Positions 1-5,345 of a stretch of 5,345 bases of DNA are shown here, one piece after another. The notes below the pieces were generated by a model, which saw only the letters and a list, made by a program, of their open reading frames with translations, made no database searches and was not told the origin of the DNA. Numbering within the stretch: position 1 is the stretch's first letter; every line of letters starts with the position of its first letter. The translations under genes and the position numbers were made by a program. Location: the NCBI GenBank assembly GCA_946061495.1, contig CAMGSV010000170.1, positions 1 to 5,345 of the forward strand, read 5' to 3'. This DNA comes from an uncultured Spirochaetales bacterium. GTDB lineage: Bacteria; Spirochaetota; Spirochaetia; Treponematales; Treponemataceae.

Positions 1-2
1 TT

Positions 3-1352
3 CGGGCAACTTCCTCAACGTTGTTGAGATTCTCAACGACTGCGATCAGGACACCATCCTTGGTTCAGTATTATTCCGAGCAGGTAGGTAGCGATAACCT
101 ACAGAACGCATACTTTGATATTTTCAATACAGCGTTTACTGGTGCCGTTTTGAATGAGGCTTTTACCCAGGCAGTAGATGCAACCGGATACATTGTACCT
201 ACCAGCCTTGTGGACAGAAATATGCTTCCGTATTTTTATGATGAGAATGGAGTTTATTCCAAGAAGATTTTCAATGAGACAGCTGAAAGCACAAAAATTG
301 AGCTACGCAAATCCATTGAGAATAGTCTGGCGTATCAGCGCTACACCGATGATGTATTTGGTTCTTCCAATGATTTGCTCGGCGAGTACCGTATGTATGG
401 CTTGAAGACTCCCTCTGCAGAGGAGCCTTTCATTCAGTCTATGGGTGAGAACCAGCGTACATTCCAGGTTGTTTCATTTGATATGAACAACTATCCTGCA
501 GAACAAGCAGCTGTATGGGGAAAAGACAATGCGGATCTCTTTACGCAGTATAATCTTTCTGTCATTACTTTGGCTGACAAGACAGCCGCCGACAATCTTT
601 TGAAGCAGCTGCAGAGCAACGAGATTCTTTTTGAGGATGCGGTGACAGAGCTGTCTCGCAATTACTACAGCGGAACCGACGGCAAGTTGACCAACGCCTA
701 TCGATACCAGATCAACAACATTGTTACAGCGGAAGCCGATGTGGCTGCCATCACTGCCTTGGGGCAGGGAGAGTTGAGCGGAGTGATTGCCACTTCAAAC
801 GGATATTCTATTTTCCGGGGAGACGGTGAGGCAGTTGCAGCAGACTTTGAGGACACAGTGGTGCTGGACACTGTACAAAGCTACATGAAGTCATACGAGA
901 CCGGAATCATCGAGACCTACTACCTTGATCTGGCACAGGATTTCTGGAACCTGGCCAACACGGCAGGCATGGCCGAGGCTTCTAGGCAGTTTGACGTTAC
1001 GCCCGCCGCCGTTGGTCCCTTCCCTTTGAACTATGGCAACTCTCCCCTCTTTGACTCGTTCTCCTCTTCTAACGTGGCATTGACAGGAGCAGCTTCCAAC
1101 GAGAACTTCATGAAGACAGCCTTTTCCATGCAGGTTGGAGAGCTTTCCAGTCCCATGGTTTTGAACAACGCTGTTGTGCTACTGATGCTGACAGAGGAAA
1201 CAACTGTTCCCGCTGAAGAAAACGCCGGACTCTTTGCAAGCTATGTGAATCAGTTTGATCAGTCTGCCGTTCAGAATGCAGTGATGACCAGTGACAAGCT
1301 CCAGAACGACTTCCTGACGGTATTCTTCCAGTATTTCATGAATTTTGAATGA
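3..1352 (+). CDS. SurA-like periplasmic peptidyl-prolyl isomerase/chaperone, 5'-truncated
   Basis: The frame is open from the window edge and ends in TGA at 1350-1352; residue numbers here count from the TTG at 21. The protein resembles treponemal SurA N-terminal-domain proteins, envelope-anchored chaperones that help exported proteins fold. The helical SurA_N-like part spans about residues 14-135 (QYYSEQ, IFNTAF, GYIVP, GLKTPSAEE). A parvulin (PPIC)-like domain spans about 172-270: LSVITLADK, FEDAVTELS, then GTDGKL where active parvulins usually carry GGDLG, and LSGVIATSNGYSIF. A second PPIC-like repeat may lie at about 330-392 (FPLNYGNSPLF, AFSMQVGELSSPMV, NNAVVLLML). Family members normally begin with a cytoplasmic stub and one membrane helix; both are missing because the window cuts the gene. 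No true start is visible, and the TTG at 21 is not credible as one. The degenerate PPIC motif suggests chaperoning rather than catalysis, which is inference. The first 60 bases fit the family poorly. Confidence 0.75.
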   Translation, partial: RATSSTLLRFSTTAIRTPSLVQYYSEQVGSDNLQNAYFDIFNTAFTGAVLNEAFTQAVDATGYIVPTSLVDRNMLPYFYDENGVYSKKIFNETAESTKIELRKSIENSLAYQRYTDDVFGSSNDLLGEYRMYGLKTPSAEEPFIQSMGENQRTFQVVSFDMNNYPAEQAAVWGKDNADLFTQYNLSVITLADKTAADNLLKQLQSNEILFEDAVTELSRNYYSGTDGKLTNAYRYQINNIVTAEADVAAITALGQGELSGVIATSNGYSIFRGDGEAVAADFEDTVVLDTVQSYMKSYETGIIETYYLDLAQDFWNLANTAGMAEASRQFDVTPAAVGPFPLNYGNSPLFDSFSSSNVALTGAASNENFMKTAFSMQVGELSSPMVLNNAVVLLMLTEETTVPAEENAGLFASYVNQFDQSAVQNAVMTSDKLQNDFLTVFFQYFMNFE

Positions 1353-1388
1353 GATGGCAGAAACTTTGTGCAATTGATCAAAATGGAC

Positions 1389-1394
1389 GAGAAG
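1389..1394 (+). promoter_or_regulatory. Weak ribosome binding site for the DUF115 gene
   Basis: GAGAAG lies 7 bases upstream of ATG 1402. It is a poor match to AGGAGG, but it is the only candidate between the in-frame stop at 1375 and the ATG. The only other early in-frame start is TTG 1456, which has CAGGG only one base ahead of it, too close for normal initiation. Confidence 0.35.
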
Positions 1395-1401
1395 CACGCT
1401 A

Positions 1402-3168
1402 ATGCCAGCTAGAAGCGAAGAGGACAAGCCCTGCCTGGTTGAGACTAGACAGGGCTTGTCTGTTTTATACAAGAATAGATACTTATACTCAAAATACAAT
1501 CCTGCTGTCGGAATAGAACGATTGGTGGAGTCCTTGGAAATACGGGAAGCGACGCTGGTTTTGTGCTTTTCACCAGTTCTGGGATATGGCCTGCAACAGT
1601 TGGCTACGAAGATGCCTCAAAATGCTTTTATGCTGGTGGTGGAGGTTGACCCACAGCTGATGGAATTCTACGACACAGCCGCGATTCCAGCTCAAGCGGG
1701 TTTTTTTTCGGCACGACAGCTGGAGGATCTCTACAAGATCCTTACAAGAAAGAACCAGGTGGCAGAAAACGGAGTGAGAATTCCACCTCCCGGCAGCTTT
1801 AAATATTGTGTCAGAGTTGATTTTTCCGGCTCACCCGCCCTGCATCAGGCAGAATACCAGGCCATTCATCAAACGGCAGAGCTGGCAGTGGCAAATTTTT
1901 GGAAGAACAGGCTGACCCTCATAAAAATGGGCCGTCTCTATCACCGAAACATGCTGCGGAATCTGGCATTGCTGCCCTGGGGAAAAGATATTCCTGCCGC
2001 AAAGGTTGACAGGCCCATTCTTGTACTGGGTGCGGGACCTTCCGCTGACGATACAATCCAGCAGTTGGAAAGGCTTTCCCTTGACCAACGGAAAAACCTT
2101 TGTCTGCTGGCGGTGGATGCGGCAGTACCAGCCCTACTAGCACGAAAGCTCAAGCCAGATTTGGTGCTTGCTTTGGAGTGTCAGCATACCATCCAGCAGG
2201 CATATACCACCGCCAGGGAGCAGCAGCTTTTTCTGCTGGCGGACTTGACCTCCCGTCCTTCCATTCTCCATGAAGACACGGGATTCAGGGCTGCGACTGG
2301 AAACAATGGTGGAGCAGAGGGAACGCAGGAAGCCTCAGAACAGAACTGCACGGGTGGAATGACCGCCTTCTTTTCTACAGAATTCGCGCCCACCACCTTT
2401 TTGGAACGACTGCATCGATTAGGACTGGTGAACCAGCTTTTGCCGCCCCTGGGCTCCGTGGGGCTGGCTGCCTTGGAAATGGCCATACTGCTCAGGAAAA
2501 GCGGGGAGATTCCTGTCTTTGTTTCAGGTCTGGACTTCTCCTATGGCCTGGGAAGAACCCACTGCAAGGAGAGTTTTCAGACACGAGGCAACCTCATGAG
2601 GTGCAGCCGCCTCAGTCCTCCCGGCTCCTACGAAAGCCTGTCCAATCCCACAACGGAAAAACGGGAGGGTAAGACAGGGCCAGTCTATTCCGACCAGATT
2701 CTGACCCATTACGCACAGATTTTTATGAACCGATTTCAGGGGGCTGCCAAGCTCTTTGACCTGGGGAACAGCGGCCTTGACTTGGGATTGCCACAGCTGA
2801 ACTTTGCTACCGCCTGGGAAAAGCTGGTTCCGCAAAAAGAACAGAATCAGCAAGCGTCTTTGGGATGCTGTACTGCAGCACCCCTACAGCTCGCAACGGA
2901 GGATAAAAGGAACAGGAGAAAGCAGGTGGAGGAATTCTACTGCCAGGAGGAAGCCATGCTGAAGGAACTGAGGGATGGACTTTCTCAGGGAGGCATTTCC
3001 AAGGAGCGGATCCGTGTCATTCTGGAAGAGGCTGACTATCTCTACCTCCATTTTCCCGACGGATACAAGCCTAGCCTGGACACTTCATTCTTGAAACGTG
3101 TCCGATCCGAGATTGATTTTTTCCTGAAGGACATTGCCATTGGAAAGCGTATAGTGGCGAGGAAATAA
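1402..3168 (+). CDS. DUF115 / MptE-like protein, related to motility-associated (Maf) flagellin glycosyltransferases
   Basis: This 588-residue protein is complete. A long N-terminal region (about 1-195) includes LVETRQGLSVLYKNRYLYS, which I recall as typical of treponemal members. The DUF115/MptE-like core starts with beta strand RPILVLGAGPSADDT (204-218), a nucleotide-binding-type GxGPS loop. It continues with LLAVDAAVPALLARKLKPDLVLALECQ (235-261, shown here as LLAVDAAVPALL and KPDLVLALECQ), where relatives often have a final Asp and this one has Glu259. It ends with GSVGLAALEMA and VFVSGLDFSYG (351-382). Residues about 293-320 form a Gly/Asn/Glu-rich insert. The tail (about 500-580) is charged and helical. 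In bacteria this superfamily is linked to flagellin glycosylation; in archaea MptE is a pterin pyrophosphokinase. A flagellin sugar transferase role is inference. ATG 1402 is preceded by a weak GAGAAG (1389-1394, spacer 7); an in-frame stop at 1375 limits upstream starts. Its first codons overlap a terminator-like hairpin. Confidence 0.8.
   Translation: MPARSEEDKPCLVETRQGLSVLYKNRYLYSKYNPAVGIERLVESLEIREATLVLCFSPVLGYGLQQLATKMPQNAFMLVVEVDPQLMEFYDTAAIPAQAGFFSARQLEDLYKILTRKNQVAENGVRIPPPGSFKYCVRVDFSGSPALHQAEYQAIHQTAELAVANFWKNRLTLIKMGRLYHRNMLRNLALLPWGKDIPAAKVDRPILVLGAGPSADDTIQQLERLSLDQRKNLCLLAVDAAVPALLARKLKPDLVLALECQHTIQQAYTTAREQQLFLLADLTSRPSILHEDTGFRAATGNNGGAEGTQEASEQNCTGGMTAFFSTEFAPTTFLERLHRLGLVNQLLPPLGSVGLAALEMAILLRKSGEIPVFVSGLDFSYGLGRTHCKESFQTRGNLMRCSRLSPPGSYESLSNPTTEKREGKTGPVYSDQILTHYAQIFMNRFQGAAKLFDLGNSGLDLGLPQLNFATAWEKLVPQKEQNQQASLGCCTAAPLQLATEDKRNRRKQVEEFYCQEEAMLKELRDGLSQGGISKERIRVILEEADYLYLHFPDGYKPSLDTSFLKRVRSEIDFFLKDIAIGKRIVARK
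1423..1466 (+). terminator. Terminator-like hairpin inside the 5' end of the DUF115 coding region
   Basis: The left arm is 1423-1439 (GACAAGCCCTGCCTGGT), the loop TGAG is 1440-1443, and the right arm is 1444-1460 (ACTAGACAGGGCTTGTC). The outer 11 base pairs are perfect; inside them there is one C-A mismatch and one G-T wobble in 17 positions. TGTTTT follows at 1461-1466. This is the form of an intrinsic terminator for transcripts leaving the SurA-like gene 70 bases upstream. However, it sits within codons 8-22 of the next open reading frame. It may terminate or attenuate read-through between the two genes, or it may be a structured 5' coding region that limits translation. The structure is seen directly; the function is inferred. 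Confidence 0.6.
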
Positions 3169-3169
3169 A

Positions 3170-3213
3170 AAAAAACCGGATGACCTCCCTGGTGCAGGAG
3201 CATCCGGTTTTTT
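3170..3213. terminator. Bidirectional rho-independent terminator between convergent genes
   Basis: CCGGATG (3176-3182) pairs perfectly with CATCCGG (3201-3207). The stem is extended by six A-T pairs (3170-3175 with 3208-3213). CTCC (3185-3188) can pair with GGAG (3197-3200) to lengthen the hairpin beyond a two-base bulge. The + strand transcript ends in six U after the stem. The - strand transcript ends in nine U, from the A-run 3167-3175. It starts within two bases of the DUF115 stop (3166-3168) and lies five bases beyond the lepA stop, so it is well placed to end both convergent transcripts. Confidence 0.92.
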
Positions 3214-3218
3214 ATGTG

Positions 3219-5024
3219 CTATTCTTCCTTTGTTTTCAGTACGGCCAGGAAGGCTGACTGGGGCAGCTCCACGTCTCCCACCATCTTCATGCGCTTCTTT
3301 CCCTCCTTCTGCTTTTCCAAAAGCTTACGCTTTCTGGTGATGTCGCCGCCGTAGCACTTGGCCAACACGTCCTTGCGCAGGGCGTTCACCGTCTCACGGG
3401 CGATGATCTGGCTGCCGATGGCTCCCTGGATGGCAATCTTGAACTGCTGACGGGAAATCTCCTCCTTCAGCTGGGAGCAGACGTGGCGGGCACGTTCGTA
3501 GGCATTCCCCTTGAAGGAAAGCTGGGCCAAGGCGTCCACCGTCTTGCCGTTGATGAGGATATCGATTTTCACCAGTTCCGTGGGCTGGTAACCAATGAGG
3601 TCATAGTCAAAGGAGGCATAGCCACGGCTGTAGCTTTTGAGCCTGTCGTAGAAGTCGAAGAGCACCTCCGCCAGGGGCATCTCGTAGGTGATTTCCACCC
3701 GCTTCTCGTCCAGATACTGCATGTTGGTCTGGACACCCCGTTTCTCCGTGCACAGGGACATGATGGACCCCAGATAGGTGGCGGGGGTGATGATGGAGGC
3801 ACGGATGTAGGGCTCCTGGGCAGCGGCAATGCGCCCCTGGTCAGGATAGTCGGCGGGATTGTCGATGTATTTCTCCTCGCCGCTGGTGAGCTTCACCAGG
3901 TAGCGTACCGAGGGTGCAGTGAAGATGACCGCTTGGTCGTAGTCACGCTCCAGCCGCTCCTGGATAACCTCCAGGTGCAGGAGCCCCAAAAAGCCGCAGC
4001 GGAAGCCGTGGCCCAAGGCCAGGGAGGAGTCCTTCTCATAGATGAGGCTGGCATCGTTGAGGGTGAGCTTTTCCATGCTGTCCCGTAGCTCCTCGTAGTC
4101 GTTGGAGTCGATGGGGTAGATGGAGGAGAATACCACCGGCTTCACCTCCTTGAAGCCAGGCAGGGGCTCCTGGGCGGGGTCATCGGCCAAGGTGATGGTG
4201 TCTCCCACCCGCACATCGGAGACCGTCTTGATGCCGGCGATGATGTAGCCCACGTCTCCCGCCTCCAGCTGCTTTGTCTCCTCCAGCTTGATGCGGAAGA
4301 TGCCGGTGGTCTCAACCTTGTACTCGGTGCCGCTGTTCATGAAGCGGATGGTCTGACCGCTCTTGAGCCTTCCGTCAATCATCCTGATGTGGACGATGAC
4401 CCCCCGGTAGGGATCGTAGTGGCAGTCGAAGATGAGGCCACGCATCTTTCCGTCCAGCTCGCCGGTAGGGGGCGGGAAACGGTTGACGATGGCCTCGAAA
4501 AGCTCATCCACCCCCTTTCCCGTCTTGGCGGACACCAGCACGGCCTCGTCCCCATCCAGCCCCAGGTCATGGTCGATCTGGTGCTTGACGCCAGGAATAT
4601 CCGCTGCCGGCAAATCAATCTTGTTGATGACGGGTACAATCTCCAGATTGTGCTCCAGCGCCAGGTACATGTTTGAAAGGGTCTGGGACTCCACTCCCTG
4701 GGCGGCATCCACCAGCAATAAGGCCCCCTCGCAGGAGGCAATGGCCCGGGAAACCTCGTAGGAAAAGTCCACGTGGCCAGGGGTGTCAACAAAATTCAAC
4801 TCGTACTTCTGGCCGTCGGCAGCAGTATAGGGAATGGTGACAGCCTGGCTCTTGATGGTGATGCCCCGCTCCCGCTCTATGTCCATGGAGTCCAGAATCT
4901 GGTTCTGGAACTGACGGTCGTCGATAATCTGGGCCTTCTGGATGAGGCGGTCGGAAAGGGTGGATTTTCCGTGGTCAATGTGGGCCACGATACAAAAATT
5001 TCTCTTGTGCGCTAAGTCTGCCAT
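3219..5024 (-). CDS. lepA: Elongation factor 4 (translational GTPase LepA)
   Basis: EF4 is a ribosome-binding GTPase that acts on stalled or mistranslocated ribosomes and has been described as back-translocating them. The 601-residue length matches the family. The G domain carries AHIDHGKS (14-21, P-loop), RERGITIKSQ (51-60, switch I), DTPGH (80-84, with the catalytic-type His84), NKID (134-137) and SAK (165-167). Domain II, the EF-G-like III and V domains (GHGFRCGFLGLLHLEVIQER is the hallmark) and the LepA-specific C-terminal domain follow. The C-terminal domain includes YGGDITRKRKLLEKQKEGKK, implicated in tRNA/ribosome contact. No key residue is missing. ATG 5022-5024 is chosen because the family begins M-x-D-x-x-x-x-RNF and AGGG (5030-5033) lies 5 bases upstream; an upstream TTG at 5066 would add 14 unrelated residues. 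The gene is clearly richer in G+C than the SurA-like gene. It probably shares a transcript with the PDZ gene upstream. Confidence 0.97.
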   Translation of the reverse strand: MADLAHKRNFCIVAHIDHGKSTLSDRLIQKAQIIDDRQFQNQILDSMDIERERGITIKSQAVTIPYTAADGQKYELNFVDTPGHVDFSYEVSRAIASCEGALLLVDAAQGVESQTLSNMYLALEHNLEIVPVINKIDLPAADIPGVKHQIDHDLGLDGDEAVLVSAKTGKGVDELFEAIVNRFPPPTGELDGKMRGLIFDCHYDPYRGVIVHIRMIDGRLKSGQTIRFMNSGTEYKVETTGIFRIKLEETKQLEAGDVGYIIAGIKTVSDVRVGDTITLADDPAQEPLPGFKEVKPVVFSSIYPIDSNDYEELRDSMEKLTLNDASLIYEKDSSLALGHGFRCGFLGLLHLEVIQERLERDYDQAVIFTAPSVRYLVKLTSGEEKYIDNPADYPDQGRIAAAQEPYIRASIITPATYLGSIMSLCTEKRGVQTNMQYLDEKRVEITYEMPLAEVLFDFYDRLKSYSRGYASFDYDLIGYQPTELVKIDILINGKTVDALAQLSFKGNAYERARHVCSQLKEEISRQQFKIAIQGAIGSQIIARETVNALRKDVLAKCYGGDITRKRKLLEKQKEGKKRMKMVGDVELPQSAFLAVLKTKEE

Positions 5025-5029
5025 AGTTT

Positions 5030-5033
5030 CCCT
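5030..5033 (-). promoter_or_regulatory. Ribosome binding site that fixes the lepA start
   Basis: Read on the - strand, AGGG stands 5 bases ahead of ATG 5024. It supports that ATG over the in-frame TTG at 5066, which begins non-conserved sequence. It overlaps an ATG-TAG start-stop pair (5037-5032), which has no purine-rich site of its own. Confidence 0.55.
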
Positions 5034-5042
5034 ACATGGAAC

Positions 5043-5062
5043 AAGGCCCCATACGGAGCCCT
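5043..5062 (-). terminator. Short hairpin in the PDZ-gene/lepA intergenic region, possible weak terminator or leader structure
   Basis: On the - strand AGGGCTCC (5062-5055) pairs with GGGGCCTT (5050-5043) around a GTAT loop: eight pairs, two of them G-T wobbles. The following GTTCC is not a real U-run, so any termination would be partial. It lies 18 bases ahead of the lepA ATG and 39 bases beyond the stop of the PDZ gene. It could reduce read-through or structure the lepA leader. The pairing is seen; the role is inferred and weak. Confidence 0.35.
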
Positions 5063-5101
5063 GCAAAAGTGTTTCGTAAGATTTTCGGTGGCATCATTGT
5101 A

Positions 5102-5345
5102 TTAGAAATAAAAGGGACTGTCCAGTGGAGAGCCCACGGCAATGGCCACCTCAAAATAGCCGTTCTTCCGCTTCTTGGTGTAAAGCTGGGCATAGAGCAC
5201 GTCCTTTTCCTTAGAAAGCTCCACCTTCAGGATGTCCACCGGGTCGTGAATGGAAAAACCAGACTCGTCGGCTACTCCACCTCGAAGCAGCTGAGAAACA
5301 GTGTAAGCCGTCTTGTTTCGGTCTGAGGCGGGCGTCAGTTTCATC
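5102..5345 (-). CDS. C-terminal end of a PDZ-domain protein, probably a trypsin-like (S1C/HtrA-type) envelope protease; partial
   Basis: Only the last 80 or so residues are in the window; the frame runs off the right edge and stops at TAA 5104-5102. The visible part reads like the second half of a PDZ domain: AYTVSQLLRGGVADESGFSI corresponds to the 'V..G.PA..aGl..GD' ligand-groove region, with HDPVDILKV in the GD position, followed by strands ending in LYTKKRKNGYFEVAIAV and the terminus LDSPFYF. I recall similar tails (ADESGF...DP, YTKKRKNG, LDSPxYF) on treponemal trypsin-like serine proteases, but the catalytic domain is outside the window, so protease activity cannot be confirmed. It could instead be a PDZ-only adaptor. 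Any initiator Met at 5344 is unlikely to be the real start. The gene ends 77 bases before the lepA start on the same strand, which suggests read-through into lepA. Confidence 0.6.
   Translation of the reverse strand, partial: MKLTPASDRNKTAYTVSQLLRGGVADESGFSIHDPVDILKVELSKEKDVLYAQLYTKKRKNGYFEVAIAVGSPLDSPFYF

Noticed and set aside
1353..1401. Possible promoter for the DUF115 gene in the 49-base gap
   Set aside because: TTGTGC at 1366-1371 has no acceptable -10 box at 16-18 bases; no promoter can be supported.
1179..1499. 106-codon - strand frame across the gap between the first two genes
   Set aside because: It overlaps the 3' end of the SurA-like gene and the hairpin; its KPCLVSTRQGLS stretch is explained by the palindrome, and no family is recognisable.
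2181..2853. Two - strand frames of about 100 codons opposite the DUF115 gene
   Set aside because: They are antisense to conserved coding sequence and contain no coherent domain; they look like shadow frames.
3483..4088. 201-codon open frame on the + strand opposite lepA
   Set aside because: It is antisense to highly conserved EF4 sequence, has no recognisable family features, and is the expected by-product of G+C-rich codons on the other strand.
4379..4792. 137-codon - strand frame inside lepA in another phase
   Set aside because: The translation is rich in Pro, Ser, Trp and Arg, typical of an out-of-frame reading of lepA; the in-phase protein has all GTPase motifs.
5025..5066. Upstream TTG start (5066) for lepA
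   Set aside because: The 14 extra residues (MQGSVWGLVPCRET) are not family-like and overlap the leader hairpin, while ATG 5024 has a ribosome site and the conserved N-terminus.
5036..5326. 96-codon + strand frame over the lepA leader and the PDZ gene
   Set aside because: It is opposite the PDZ coding region, which has family-like sequence; this frame has no ribosome site that I can see and no recognisable motif.

Overview
The window looks like ordinary chromosomal DNA from a spirochaete, most likely a host-associated Treponema. This rests on my recollection of three families that occur in treponemal form here: a SurA-like periplasmic folding factor, a DUF115/MptE-like protein (related to motility-associated flagellin glycosyltransferases), and the C-terminal tail of a PDZ-containing, probably trypsin-like, protease. 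No species can be assigned from the sequence alone.

Layout: on the + strand, a 5'-truncated SurA-like peptidyl-prolyl isomerase gene (3..1352) is followed after 49 bases by the DUF115 gene (1402..3168). On the - strand, the 3' end of the PDZ gene (beyond 5345 to 5102) is followed after 77 bases by lepA, elongation factor 4 (5024..3219). The two pairs converge on a 50-base gap that is almost entirely one strong hairpin with an A-run on one side and a T-run on the other, a terminator that should serve both directions. No gene-free stretch exceeds 80 bases, and I see no tRNA, rRNA, CRISPR, insertion sequence or phage gene.

Functional picture: the SurA-like protein and the PDZ protein both point to envelope protein quality control. 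The DUF115 protein plausibly modifies flagellin or another surface product. EF4 acts on stalled or mistranslocated ribosomes. Nothing shows that they form one system; the arrangement looks like housekeeping neighbours.

The most notable signal is a 17-bp hairpin plus T-rich tail (1423..1466) that looks like an intrinsic terminator but lies inside the first 22 codons of the DUF115 gene. Second, roughly the first 60 bases do not fit the SurA-like gene well and may be a frameshift, insertion or assembly chimera. I found no convincing new multi-gene system.
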